Shown piece by piece: positions 1-9,902 of a stretch of 64,000 bases of DNA. The translations under genes were made by a program, and so were the position numbers. A model generated the notes under the pieces. It saw only the letters and a list, made by a program, of their open reading frames with translations. It ran no database searches and was not told the DNA's origin. Numbering within the stretch: the stretch's first letter is position 1; the number at the start of each line of letters is the position of its first letter. Source of the DNA: Pseudomonadota bacterium. Lineage in GTDB: Bacteria > Pseudomonadota > Gammaproteobacteria > Pseudomonadales > Oleiphilaceae. Location of the stretch: positions 1 through 64,000 of the forward strand of contig PDPE01000035.1 in assembly GCA_002747395.1 (NCBI GenBank), written 5' to 3'.

Positions 1-1
1 T

Positions 2-166
2 CAAAAGGTCATTGATGAGTTTATTCGTATTTCACCGATCGCTTGGACACATACATTGTTCACTGGCCGGTACAGCTTTAAGAAGAGTAGCGGGAAAATT
101 GACGTGGAGGCAATGGCAAGAATTTTAGAGGATCATGTGAAACAGCATTTTTTGCGAGATGACTGA
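2..166 (+). CDS. C-terminal fragment of a Tn3-family transposase
   Basis: The frame is open from the left edge and ends at TGA 164-166, giving 54 residues. The segment contains ISPIAW and FTGRYSF, which resembles the extreme C terminus of Tn3-type TnpA transposases (SPxAW...GRYxF). The rest of the gene lies outside the window, so it cannot be said whether the element is intact. The neighbouring DNA up to 454 carries no convincing gene, which fits the border of a transposon. It could instead be another large recombinase; the assignment rests on a short match. Confidence 0.5.
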   Translation, partial: QKVIDEFIRISPIAWTHTLFTGRYSFKKSSGKIDVEAMARILEDHVKQHFLRDD

Positions 167-181
167 TCGAATATTAACCAT

Positions 182-219
182 CAAAGTTTACAGATTTGGG
201 GGTTCTTCCACAGGACCCC
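182..219. repeat. Possible terminal inverted repeat of the Tn3-like element
   Basis: Read on the minus strand this 38-bp stretch begins GGGGTCCTGTGG and ends GTAAACTTTG. Tn3-family terminal repeats are about 38 bp, start with GGGG and lie just past tnpA. The position, 16 bp after the transposase stop, fits, but the partner repeat is outside the window. No other structure is seen in 220-454. Confidence 0.3.
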
Positions 220-454
220 TAAACGACTTGCACAAAGCCAGTGGCAATAACAGTAAGTACAAAGGGAGTATTCACGGGGTCTTCCTGCTCATGTCGCCCA
301 TGAAGGCATAAGCAGATACAGACGAAAAAAGGGGACAGGTTATCGGCCGAACGGATCAGTTCGGGTTTTGATCGAGTAGAAATACAAATGTCAGCTATCG
401 ACACAGATGTCAGGCTTTGCCTCAAACACGACATTTGAGGCAAAGAGGGCAGGT

Positions 455-655
455 TTACTTGGGCAAACTTGCCACCAATGCTCTCTGGTAGGCCTGCTCT
501 GCGGTTTTTGCAATGGCAAGCTGCGCATTCAGGCGCTGCACTTCTGCTTTGGCAAACTGCAGGCTTTGCAGTTGTGCCCTGGCATCGTCGCTCAGATCGC
601 TGATCAGATACTCTTTATCGTTGATTTTTAGTTTTGCTTCTTGTTGTTCAGCCAT
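455..655 (-). CDS. Small DUF6447-like protein
   Basis: This 66-residue, charged, Ala/Gln-rich protein has no signal peptide. An N-terminal strand-like segment (LKINDKEYLISDLSD) is followed by a helical stretch (AKAEVQRLNAQLAIAKTAEQAY). This matches the pattern I associate with DUF6447, a small conserved family without known function. AGGAG lies 8 bases before the ATG. It follows the giant RTX gene on the same strand but is separated from it by a strong terminator, so it either has its own promoter or depends on readthrough. A role alongside the RTX protein is only a guess from position. Confidence 0.6.
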   Translation of the reverse strand: MAEQQEAKLKINDKEYLISDLSDDARAQLQSLQFAKAEVQRLNAQLAIAKTAEQAYQRALVASLPK

Positions 656-724
656 TTTCTTACTCCTGTTATCTGAAATTTATATCAGAATTTTCAATGA
701 TATTTTTTCGTTATGTAACTCGTT

Positions 725-757
725 GAAAAAAAACCCATCCTCACAGGAGGATGGGTC
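725..757 (-). terminator. Rho-independent terminator of the RTX gene
   Basis: A 9-bp perfect stem (ACCCATCCT with AGGATGGGT, 733-741 and 748-756) with a 6-base loop is followed on the minus strand by eight T. It lies 54 bp after the RTX stop codon. Confidence 0.9.
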
Positions 758-810
758 TCAATATCTCAATTCTATTTAATTAGAACTGATGCACAACTTC
801 ATTTTATCTA

Positions 811-3800
811 CTACATGAACACACCGGTATCAAAGGAAGTATTGGTAAGACCAGTTACCTCAATGATCAAATCAGCAGCAGTAAATGTGTCACTCGCGTC
901 AGAGTCGACGGCCAGGAATATTTTACCACTCTGATCACCGGCATTAGCAGTTACCAATGCTGCACTGATGTCCCCTGATGAGGCAGTATCAAAACCTTCA
1001 CCGCCACCAACAGCCAACAATGCATTCAGGTCAGCAATCAAGTTTGCCTCATTAACTAATCCAGTTACTGCAGTATTAACTGCGGCTACACTTTGATTCA
1101 CATTGAGACGATCACCAGAATTACCATTTGCGACAAAGTCGGTAATTTTATCGATACCACTGACTGAGTTCGCTGCAGCAGCTGAATCAGTTGCACCGGC
1201 AGCAAATACAAAGGTATCAGCACCAGCTCCACCAGTCATGGTATCAGCACCAGTTCCACCGGCCATGGTATCATCACCAGCGAGACCATGAAGGGTGTCA
1301 TCGCCACCCAAACCACTAATGGTATCTGCGTTAGCAGTACCAATAATGGTATTGGCATTGTCATTACCAGTTAACACATTGGATCCCGCCAAATTAGCAG
1401 CATTCAATTCAGTCACACTATTCAGTGTACCAACAGAGGTTACCGCCCAGGTCTGAGCATTAACATCCGAATTGGTATCTTCTACATAGTAGATAGTGTA
1501 CGCCGTATTGGTACTATCCGAGAAGCCGTCCTCGTCAGCCGTTACAAGAACCACCGCCTTGGAGTTGTCTTCAACCCCGATCTTATTCGCTGCTGATGCA
1601 GTTGCTATATCTTCCGCCACCAATGAGGATGACTTGTTGTATACAACGCCTACATTTTTGTCACCAGCTGTCAAATCAAGGCCAGTAGCAAAATTTGCGA
1701 CAACAACAGAGGTAGACTGATTAACCAGGAAGGCACTTACGTCTATCTTGTCGTCAGTCGCTGCACCTGTTGCGTTGAAGTTATTGATGGTATCTACGCC
1801 ATTACCAGCTGCAGTTGCTTCGAAGACATAGGTATCGGCACTATTTTGCTCGGCTGACAAATCAACACCGTTAGCTGAATTGACAGTAGCGCCTTGTGCA
1901 GCTGTGCCGTTGATATCAAAGGTATTTTCACCGTTATCACTTCCGTCATCCATTGTCAAAGAAAGATCAGCAGCAACCGGATCACCGCTATTGGCAAAGG
2001 TGAAGATAATGGTATCAACGGTTGTTTCTACCGCTGTGATCGCTTGTGGCGTACCTAACGCAGCATTCAAGTCGGCAACTGAAATGGACTTGAGCGCTGT
2101 CAGGACGGAATCCCGATTAGCGCCATCACCTATTCCGGTTCCAGCCACCGCCGCGCTGTTGTCATCAACGATAGTGCCGTCTTCCTTGAAGGTGATTGAC
2201 CCACCAGCACCAGTCAATTTGACCGTACCATCAGCGTTATCAGAACCCAGAGTACCGCCGTTCAACGTAAAGGTAAGCGTACCCAGCACTTCAGGAACAA
2301 CGCCACCGTCCAGGGTATCGTTACCGGCACCGCCGCGCAGGGTATCGTCAGATGCACCGCCAGTAAGAGTATCGTCGCCTTGAGTACCGATTACTTCGAA
2401 GTTTCCAGTTCCTCCGTTAACGGCCACCATTGTACCCGTGGTCATGCGACTCAGGTCAACCTTACCAACTTGAGCACTGTTAATTACAACAGAAGCAGCA
2501 CCGCTTGACAGCGTGTTGGCAGACAGGTCGACATTAAGCGCACCACCATTCAATACCGTTGCTGCGCCCAGAGAGATCGTACCAAAAGCATCAACCTCTT
2601 TCACGACGGCCAGGTCATCAAAGATCACCTCATCGCCTGCTCCATGACCAACCAGGGTCACATCAGGAGTAGTCACATCCTGAGCATCCAGCACACTGAA
2701 TACAATGCCGATTTCGGTATTGCTTTCGATCGCAGGAAGGCTGACCTTGCCAGGTACACTACCAGGATTGGGGCCAAACCCGACGGCAGAATCGTTTACA
2801 TCCAGCGTATCCCTGTCGTTTGCCACATCAGTTCCCAGTTCCAAGCCGCCCAGATTCATGCTCTCCAGCGTATAGACATCATCAGACGCACTATCATTCA
2901 GGAACTCAAAGCCGGTCAGCACCATGGCTTCCAGGTCTCCAACCTTGACTTCAAGAACACCGGCGGAAGAACCTACCAGGAATACTTTTTCCGTCGTATT
3001 ACCTGTAAAGCTCACACTGTCCCACTCATCCTGGGTCGCTTCCAGCTTCAGGGAACCACCGGAGTTACCCACTCCATCACCATCGGTGTCGGCACCAACT
3101 ATGCCGTTATCACTGGTGTATGATGTAATGGTATGCGTACTGCTACCTGCCAGAGCATTGCCTTGACCATCCAGGAAGTCTACTGTGGCATTTACCACCC
3201 CGCTAGTATAAGGTTGAGCGGCGTTCCACTGTGTAACACTGATAGTAGCACTGATACCGGTTTCCAACGCCGTGTAGCTGACATTGTTTGCACCACCACG
3301 AAGGTTCAAATCGTCGTTTGAATATCTGTGATCCAGACCGGTTTCATCGGTCAGGTCTTCACTACCGTCGTAGAGAACCACTTCTGCATAGTCGCTACCC
3401 TCAATGCGGTTCCAGGTTGCATTGGCACCACCTTCAACCCAACGCTCGACAAAGCCGTTCAGGCCGGAAACCGTGTTGCCGCTGGCGTCCGCGATACGGA
3501 TGGTGTTTTCAACGAACTGACCTTCCTCAAGCGGCGGATTGGCTGGCCCCTGGTACTGGAAGGATATCTGTACATCCTGACCGGAATGGGTGAAATCAAG
3601 GATGGAGTCACCACCGGCAGCGTTAGAGGCCGCTACAATTTCTTCCACACCCAGCAAGGTGTCGATACGGTCACCGGTCTGGTTGTAATTATTATCGCTG
3701 CCATGGTCAACCAGAACGTACTGCTCTGCATCTGCCTGGCCGATATTATTAATAACGGCCGCGATTGTGCCTGTTTCGTTGCTGTAATCAACACGATCCG

Positions 3801-6800
3801 TGTCATTACCGCCACCCGCATGGCTCAGGTCGAAAGTGAACTGACCGTCGTTCAATACGTGAGGAATGGTGCTGTACTGTTCGTTGTTTGCTCTCATGTC
3901 GCCAACCGTTTCACGAACAAGGTCGGGCGTAAGGGAGTTGACGCTCAGATAAGAATCGAAAGCGATGTCCTGGTCAACCGGGTAGGCACCCTTACCGATA
4001 GTAAGAGTTCCTGTCTCAGGGTCATTATCGTTATCGTCATCATTCGCTACGGTTGCATTAAATTGCGCCTCAGTCGGCTTGTTGCCCGGAGTAAAGGTAA
4101 ATACCAACTCATCGGTAACAGGATCGTAGTCAACTGCTGTTGGATTACGGCCAGCGAAGGTGAAACTACCCGCTGCCTGGGCCGCAATGGTCGCACCAAT
4201 GCTATCCAGACTTGCACTGCCACCCAGATTGTAAGAAACATTGCCGACGATAATACCGTTGCTATCGGTATCGTCTTCAAATGTCTTACCACCGATGCTA
4301 AACGTACCGCCGTCCTTATCGGTTGCATTACCGCTCAATTTGACTACCATCTGGGAACTTGTCAAATCCCCACGGGCATTCTCCATGCCATCACTAACGA
4401 TAACCGTATCGTTGCCATCCGCTTCTACGATTTCAAACTCGGACATGCCATCGATCACAACCAGTACATTACCGTTGGTATCACGTACTTCGCTGTTAAC
4501 AAAGTCAACCACTGCGCCATTGGTCTGGCTGGTTACATCGATTACGTCATTCTCACGAGCGCTTTTCGCTGTGATTCCTGCAAAGTTGACAAACTCGGTA
4601 CGAACCAGCGTATCCGTCGCCACGTTGGTGCCGACACGGCCTTCGTTCATTTGAACCTGGTCAGTATCCGTTCCCGATTCAACCACAAAGCGAACGGTAG
4701 GCTCTGCTGACAGGGCATTGTTTGCACTGGAAAAATAGTTTTGGTAGATAACCGCATCGTTCGCAGTGTCAAGGCCATCGGCATCACCATCGAACAGGTT
4801 GTTCTTGGCGGCTTCGGTCTCATCAATGAACAGCGTATCAGCGCCATCTCCACCCAATACATTTTCAACACCGTCTACAGAAATAACCAGGTGGCTATCT
4901 GCGGGGAGTTTATATTGCTGGTACCTGGTACCCTGTGGATCGACCGGATCCGGTGCATTGTTGTTATCGTCAGTCTTATCGACATCATAGCCTGCCCCGG
5001 TGTTAACAAAGACTTCACCGCGCCCGATCTTGTTGTTTGCGACAGTCTCACCGGAAAGGTTATAGGTCACACCATTGGAGCTGTCAGACAGGGCCTGCAC
5101 ATCCAGTGTATCGTTACCCTGCCCGTTCCCTGCTATCGCAAGGCCGGTACCGGAAACAGTACGGATATTTTCAAAGTTGCTGAAGGTAGTGGTAGATTCG
5201 GCAGTACCATCGGCATCGGCATCGATATGGAGGTGACCGGCACCGCCCTGATCCAATGCAATACCGGCACCGGAACCGGTAAAGGTATCCAGAACCACAG
5301 TGAACTGTGCCACACCCGGATTGATATCATCCTGTTGTGCCAACAGGGTATCACGGAAGTAGGGCACAAACTCGCTGCCGGCAACTGTAGTCAACGGGCC
5401 ATCTTCATCTTCCAACTGCTCGATCAGAACCACTTCGGCTACGTTTGGCTGCGCATCGCGTCGAGCGGCTTCCCAGGCATTCAATACTTCGATATTGCCG
5501 ACAGGGTTGCTGTCTTCATCCACCTGGCCAACCTTGCGAACCCAGTAGAAGTCCTTACCACCGTCCAGCTGGTCAGCACCCAGAGAAGCATGGATTCGAT
5601 CATCACCGGTCAGACCATGAATGGTGTCGGCACCGGCAGCACCGATCAGCAAATCATCACCGTGTACAGTGAAGTTTTCGTCCAGGCTGTCTGTGATTGT
5701 CTGGTTAAATGCGTTGTAGTACGCGCTGTCCTTGTCAATATCGGCAACGCCCGCATTGATCACCATGGCCTCGGAGCCTTTCATCTCGCCGCCAGCGCTC
5801 TTGGCTGTTTCAAGAATCGCACGTGAGTTGTGCGCCTGACCATCGGCATCGAGATAACCTTCCTTACCCCAGAATACCACGTTCTCCCTGTTCAACCCGC
5901 CGTCACGGCCGTCGAAATCAAGAATATGCAATTCGTGGGCAGAAGTGTTAGTCACCACATAAGAGGGGTTTTCACCGCCCGAGTGGTTGGACAGGGTGAC
6001 TTCCGGTGCATCCATGAAGACGGTTTCTTCGCCGTCATAGTTCACCTGGGTCAACTGGATGGTACCGCCAACCGCGTTTGCCTGTACCTGACCTGCCGCA
6101 GTGTGGCTGTCCATAAACGAGTTGATAAAGCCGGCCATACGAGCCACGAAGTTGGCCTGAATACCTGGCTGACTGGTGGTAACCGAGTCTTCATTGGCAA
6201 GCAGGTCACCATCGATATCCTTACCTACGCACAGGCTGAATTCAACACCGTTAACCTTGATGGTAACGTCGTCCCTGGTGCTCAGGTTTTGGAATTTGAT
6301 ATCGTAACGCTGGCTTTCGGCGATACGGGTACCATCTTCTGCAAAGTCAACGACCAGGTCTTCCGCGTAGCCGGTGTCACCCAGAGTAATACCGGAACCC
6401 TTGTAGGCGCTGTCGTCAACCGCTTCGTTATCGTCACGATCTTCATAGGCCTTGTAGATAATACGATCCTGAGACTGGCTTACATCAGGCACACCAAAGG
6501 TCATATCCTTGGTCAGCGTGATATTGTTTTCCGTGGTCAGGAAGCGGGCGCCATTGGCTGCCTGGGTTTCCATTGTGCGGCCGGCCGCATCGGTAATCAG
6601 GATGGTATTGTTTGGCTCCAGCGATACGGTCAGTGTATCGGCAATCGCAGGATTGGCTGCAATCGCGTTGGTGATCGCCGTCGCCAGTCCCTGATAGGTT
6701 GTCGCTGCCAGGATTTCATCGCTTTCCAGAGTAAACTCGATGTTGCCATTTGCAGCATCATAGATAGTAGAAGAGATGGACACCACATTGATGTTGGCCA

Positions 6801-9198
6801 GCTCGGCACCGGGAGTCGTATCGTCGATCAACGTCAGAATCAACGAGGATGCGCCGGTCTGTGAAGTCAGATCACCAAAGTCATTGCCAAAGGTGCCGTC
6901 ACCGAATTGACCGTTTGAACCGTCCCAGATATTGTCGCCGTCGGCATCCATTTGACGATGGATCACGTCTACGCCATCACCGTTGTAGGCATCACCGCCA
7001 GAATCAAGATCGTCACCATCAATAGCGAAGATAAACTGGTCGATACCCAGGTTACCACTCAGCTGGTCATTACCTTCACGGCCTTCGATGATATCGTCAC
7101 CATGGTCAGCATAAATGCGGTTGGCACCATCTTCACCGCGCAGGTCAAGATTGACAGTACCTACACCATAGAAGTTCTGCTGATTGGTGAAGTTCAATTC
7201 AGGATCGTTCGTGCCTGCGGCCAAAAAGTCAATGGCACCCAGACCGGTTGCAATCACGTTTTCAAAACCGGTTACCCGACCGGCAAGAAGAGAGTTGGTC
7301 TGGCTCTGCGAGCTGGAGTCATTACCGCCAACACCTGTGCCGTTACCTTCGTCTCCTGTTTGTGACGCTGCCAGCAGGTCGATACGAATCCAGCCATCCG
7401 TAGTCAGATCAGCAACTGTCTTTGTACCGGCAACCTGGGAATCGATCCACAGGGTATCCCCCACGCTGTCCGGGTCATCGAGGTTAGAGGCGCCACTGAT
7501 CATTGTCTCGTCGCCGCTCTCATAAACAGCACGAGTCAGGTTGGCACCTGCTGCTGCGCCCTCGTCACCATGGTAAACACCACCGTCCAATTCAAATACG
7601 ACGTGATCGTTACCCTCACCACCCATTATCTCATCAACACCGTTGTTGACAATCTTGCCTGCGATATTCGGGTTGGCTCCGGCAAACATCAGGTTACCAC
7701 CCATCAGGATGTCATCACCGTCATCACCTTCAATCCAGTCGTTGTCGTAACCGGCAATCACGATGTTATCGTCTTCACTTCCAACCACTCGCAATTGAGC
7801 AGTAGAACCGATACCCACATCAGAATCGGCAACCTTGCCCGCCAGGGCACCGATAGCCACATCAATGTCATTCAGGAAGCCGTACAGGTTACCGGACGCA
7901 TCCAGGTTTTCGATTTCGTCCATGTCGGCCCAGCCGGAATCGCTGTTCGCGTCAGCATCACCGGAAACAAAGCCGTTGCTGCGAAGATTTACGATAACGG
8001 GCTCATCGTCGTCAGAGGCTTCAAGCAGCAACCAGTCAGAATCCTGGTTTGTTCTACCCTCACTGCCATCGCGAGCCGCAGTATCATCAGTGGTTTCACC
8101 ACCGTCCAGATGGGAGGGGCTGTCGGAAGGATCAAGGCGGGAAAGTTCCACAAAGAAGAAGTCAGCGTTGCGACCACCTTCAAGCACATCACGAGTGGTA
8201 GTTTGAGTCGCAGAGCTGCTCGCTACACCGCCACCGGCGAGGAAGTCATTACCGATACCACCCAGAATGACATCTGCACCCAGGCCACCCAGCACGATAT
8301 TGCCGTCGGTCGAGGTTCCGTCACCACCAAAACCGGTACCGTCAAAGTACAGGTTACCGAGGAAGTTTTGGGTTGCATCGGTCTGGTTGAGCGGGTTACG
8401 GGCATAGGCGTCAACCAGCTCGAATGTGCCGTCTGCTGGCAGTTCGCCATTCAGAATGCGGTTTGTCAGGCCATCCTGGTTTTCATAACCGTCAATTTCA
8501 ACGAGGCCATCGCCGTCCAGGTCAACACGCTGGATGGGGTCGGTCGGATCAGTGAAGTCAATACGCACACTCTGGTCACCGGTGATGCGTGCCGCATCTA
8601 CCGTATTGCCGTCGGCATCAGTATAGCTATTCACAGTCAGCGTGGTGTCCTGAGCCAGATCAACGTCGCCGCCATTGGCAACAACAAATGCGCTGGTCGC
8701 CTGGGCTGCTACAGTAACAGAGGCGGCAGAGCTGTCTACTGCTGCCATAATGGCACGTGCAGAGTGAACAGAGTTTTCATTGTAGTCTGCCTGATTGGCT
8801 TCTACTTCTTCGGTGAAGTGTCCGGCCACTATCAGCTTGTTGGCGAGAACGGCTGCGTCATCACCCTGGGCACCCTGAAGAATGGCCAGTGCTGCCTCGG
8901 CTTCGGTCCTGTTACCGGCGGTTACTTCTCCTTCCCAGTAGTCAAGGCCGTCGGCTTCACCGTGACGACCAAAAGAGTTGACATAGATCGCGTCGAGACG
9001 ATCTCTCAGGTTTTCGATCTTTCCAAGGAAATTGTTGTATTCATCAGAAGCTGCGAACGCATTGATGATCGCATTCAGATCACCGCCTGCTGTATCCAGC
9101 TCGCCTGCCCAATACTCCAGGCCGTGATGATCCGCTGCACGGCCATAATAGGCGATATAGGCTTCTTGTACTGTGTTGTAATAGTCGGCTTTAGCCAT
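811..9198 (-). CDS. Giant RTX / DUF4214 surface protein, type I secreted
   Basis: This protein of 2795 residues is very acidic, rich in Asp, Gly, Thr and Ala and poor in Cys. Residues 5-150 hold two DUF4214-type motifs (AYIAYYGRAADHHGLEYW and FGRHGEADGLDYW). Glycine-rich calcium-binding RTX nonapeptides of the form GGxGxDxL occur near residues 300-320, 470-505, 685-730, 1180-1215, 2268-2300 and most densely at 2605-2670, about 125 residues before the C terminus. That is where type I secretion substrates carry their export signal. No Sec signal is present. Between the RTX blocks lie long beta-rich stretches. GGAG precedes the ATG at a good distance. The matching secretion genes are at 19119-23858 on the same strand. 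By analogy it is a large adhesin or S-layer-like protein that folds outside the cell when it binds calcium. Which of these it is cannot be decided from sequence. Confidence 0.85.
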   Translation of the reverse strand: MAKADYYNTVQEAYIAYYGRAADHHGLEYWAGELDTAGGDLNAIINAFAASDEYNNFLGKIENLRDRLDAIYVNSFGRHGEADGLDYWEGEVTAGNRTEAEAALAILQGAQGDDAAVLANKLIVAGHFTEEVEANQADYNENSVHSARAIMAAVDSSAASVTVAAQATSAFVVANGGDVDLAQDTTLTVNSYTDADGNTVDAARITGDQSVRIDFTDPTDPIQRVDLDGDGLVEIDGYENQDGLTNRILNGELPADGTFELVDAYARNPLNQTDATQNFLGNLYFDGTGFGGDGTSTDGNIVLGGLGADVILGGIGNDFLAGGGVASSSATQTTTRDVLEGGRNADFFFVELSRLDPSDSPSHLDGGETTDDTAARDGSEGRTNQDSDWLLLEASDDDEPVIVNLRSNGFVSGDADANSDSGWADMDEIENLDASGNLYGFLNDIDVAIGALAGKVADSDVGIGSTAQLRVVGSEDDNIVIAGYDNDWIEGDDGDDILMGGNLMFAGANPNIAGKIVNNGVDEIMGGEGNDHVVFELDGGVYHGDEGAAAGANLTRAVYESGDETMISGASNLDDPDSVGDTLWIDSQVAGTKTVADLTTDGWIRIDLLAASQTGDEGNGTGVGGNDSSSQSQTNSLLAGRVTGFENVIATGLGAIDFLAAGTNDPELNFTNQQNFYGVGTVNLDLRGEDGANRIYADHGDDIIEGREGNDQLSGNLGIDQFIFAIDGDDLDSGGDAYNGDGVDVIHRQMDADGDNIWDGSNGQFGDGTFGNDFGDLTSQTGASSLILTLIDDTTPGAELANINVVSISSTIYDAANGNIEFTLESDEILAATTYQGLATAITNAIAANPAIADTLTVSLEPNNTILITDAAGRTMETQAANGARFLTTENNITLTKDMTFGVPDVSQSQDRIIYKAYEDRDDNEAVDDSAYKGSGITLGDTGYAEDLVVDFAEDGTRIAESQRYDIKFQNLSTRDDVTIKVNGVEFSLCVGKDIDGDLLANEDSVTTSQPGIQANFVARMAGFINSFMDSHTAAGQVQANAVGGTIQLTQVNYDGEETVFMDAPEVTLSNHSGGENPSYVVTNTSAHELHILDFDGRDGGLNRENVVFWGKEGYLDADGQAHNSRAILETAKSAGGEMKGSEAMVINAGVADIDKDSAYYNAFNQTITDSLDENFTVHGDDLLIGAAGADTIHGLTGDDRIHASLGADQLDGGKDFYWVRKVGQVDEDSNPVGNIEVLNAWEAARRDAQPNVAEVVLIEQLEDEDGPLTTVAGSEFVPYFRDTLLAQQDDINPGVAQFTVVLDTFTGSGAGIALDQGGAGHLHIDADADGTAESTTTFSNFENIRTVSGTGLAIAGNGQGNDTLDVQALSDSSNGVTYNLSGETVANNKIGRGEVFVNTGAGYDVDKTDDNNNAPDPVDPQGTRYQQYKLPADSHLVISVDGVENVLGGDGADTLFIDETEAAKNNLFDGDADGLDTANDAVIYQNYFSSANNALSAEPTVRFVVESGTDTDQVQMNEGRVGTNVATDTLVRTEFVNFAGITAKSARENDVIDVTSQTNGAVVDFVNSEVRDTNGNVLVVIDGMSEFEIVEADGNDTVIVSDGMENARGDLTSSQMVVKLSGNATDKDGGTFSIGGKTFEDDTDSNGIIVGNVSYNLGGSASLDSIGATIAAQAAGSFTFAGRNPTAVDYDPVTDELVFTFTPGNKPTEAQFNATVANDDDNDNDPETGTLTIGKGAYPVDQDIAFDSYLSVNSLTPDLVRETVGDMRANNEQYSTIPHVLNDGQFTFDLSHAGGGNDTDRVDYSNETGTIAAVINNIGQADAEQYVLVDHGSDNNYNQTGDRIDTLLGVEEIVAASNAAGGDSILDFTHSGQDVQISFQYQGPANPPLEEGQFVENTIRIADASGNTVSGLNGFVERWVEGGANATWNRIEGSDYAEVVLYDGSEDLTDETGLDHRYSNDDLNLRGGANNVSYTALETGISATISVTQWNAAQPYTSGVVNATVDFLDGQGNALAGSSTHTITSYTSDNGIVGADTDGDGVGNSGGSLKLEATQDEWDSVSFTGNTTEKVFLVGSSAGVLEVKVGDLEAMVLTGFEFLNDSASDDVYTLESMNLGGLELGTDVANDRDTLDVNDSAVGFGPNPGSVPGKVSLPAIESNTEIGIVFSVLDAQDVTTPDVTLVGHGAGDEVIFDDLAVVKEVDAFGTISLGAATVLNGGALNVDLSANTLSSGAASVVINSAQVGKVDLSRMTTGTMVAVNGGTGNFEVIGTQGDDTLTGGASDDTLRGGAGNDTLDGGVVPEVLGTLTFTLNGGTLGSDNADGTVKLTGAGGSITFKEDGTIVDDNSAAVAGTGIGDGANRDSVLTALKSISVADLNAALGTPQAITAVETTVDTIIFTFANSGDPVAADLSLTMDDGSDNGENTFDINGTAAQGATVNSANGVDLSAEQNSADTYVFEATAAGNGVDTINNFNATGAATDDKIDVSAFLVNQSTSVVVANFATGLDLTAGDKNVGVVYNKSSSLVAEDIATASAANKIGVEDNSKAVVLVTADEDGFSDSTNTAYTIYYVEDTNSDVNAQTWAVTSVGTLNSVTELNAANLAGSNVLTGNDNANTIIGTANADTISGLGGDDTLHGLAGDDTMAGGTGADTMTGGAGADTFVFAAGATDSAAAANSVSGIDKITDFVANGNSGDRLNVNQSVAAVNTAVTGLVNEANLIADLNALLAVGGGEGFDTASSGDISAALVTANAGDQSGKIFLAVDSDASDTFTAADLIIEVTGLTNTSFDTGVFM

Positions 9199-9313
9199 CT
9201 ATATTTACTCCATTTTACGTGATTAAAAGACACCTTGCACAAATAACAGGGCATCCGGATTGTTTAACACTTAACTTCTTGCTTTCTATTGGTTATCACT
9301 TTCTGTTGTTTAC

Positions 9314-9348
9314 CCCCTGAATGAGCAGTGATTCGACTCATCAAGGGG
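9314..9348. promoter_or_regulatory. Hairpin in the RTX leader
   Basis: CCCCTGAATGAG (9314-9325) pairs with CTCATCAAGGGG (9337-9348), 10 of 12 positions, around an 11-base loop. It lies about 115 bp upstream of the RTX start codon. No T run follows on the minus strand, so an operator or a leader-RNA structure fits better than a terminator. Confidence 0.45.
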
Positions 9349-9485
9349 CCTTCCATATATATCTGCAGATACATACCGGCACGCGGCGCAGGTATTCCAC
9401 GCCACGCATCCGCCAGGCCGGGTTAATTTATAGTCCCCCTGGCAATCTGTCAATTATTAACCAGGAAAAACCATTAACCCCCAAC

Positions 9486-9511
9486 CGGGCATGGTAGTGA
9501 TACCATACCCG
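9486..9511. promoter_or_regulatory. Near-perfect 26-bp palindrome with GTGA loop
   Basis: CGGGCATGGTA and TACCATACCCG are inverted with one mismatch around GTGA. No T run follows immediately on either strand. It may be an operator for a dimeric regulator or the 3' hairpin of the upstream glycosyltransferase transcript. Confidence 0.45.
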
Positions 9512-9902
9512 ATTAAATACCAGCGTATCAGCAAATTCCGGTATGTCAAACAGTTAGCCGCTACTCTTAAAAAAAACCGCAAGTCAATGACTCTTTGTTT
9601 TATTTGGTAACAGCCTCATCTGGCAGCCGTTTTGCCTGATAGCCGGCCAATACACGACACCGGGCCTGACCCGGCACCAGCTCCGGCACAACTCCAGGCG
9701 CATTGCCGAGACACTACCCCTAGTTACATCAGAAGAATAAGTGGGAATTTTTACCACGTCAACAAATTTTTACCGTTTTTTGTTACAGATTGGACAGAAT
9801 TGGAGGGGCAGAATCGAACAAACCAAACCGGTCGTTTACCGGAAATGCACGCTGCGGGGCGCGCAAGGCAGATCAGGTTTGTGAATAGGAAAGCGGGCTT
9901 CA

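Larger units (their letters stand above)
9199..9902. other. 704-bp leader/promoter region of the RTX gene
   Basis: No credible gene is present. The region holds two strong hairpins (9314-9348 and 9486-9511, listed separately) and a 7-bp inverted repeat GGTTAAT/ATTAACC (9421-9427, 9456-9462). The half nearest the RTX start is A+T rich. No sigma-70 promoter could be picked with confidence. Confidence 0.5.

Noticed and set aside
219..443. 74-codon minus-strand frame near the Tn3-like end
   Set aside because: No ribosome site, Cys/Leu-rich improbable composition, and no family resemblance.
7570..9222. 550-codon open frame on the plus strand, and a 460-codon one at 3328-4710
   Set aside because: Both are antisense to the RTX gene, whose Asp/Gly/Thr-rich codons leave the opposite strand free of stops. 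The translations are low in typical protein patterns and lack good ribosome sites.
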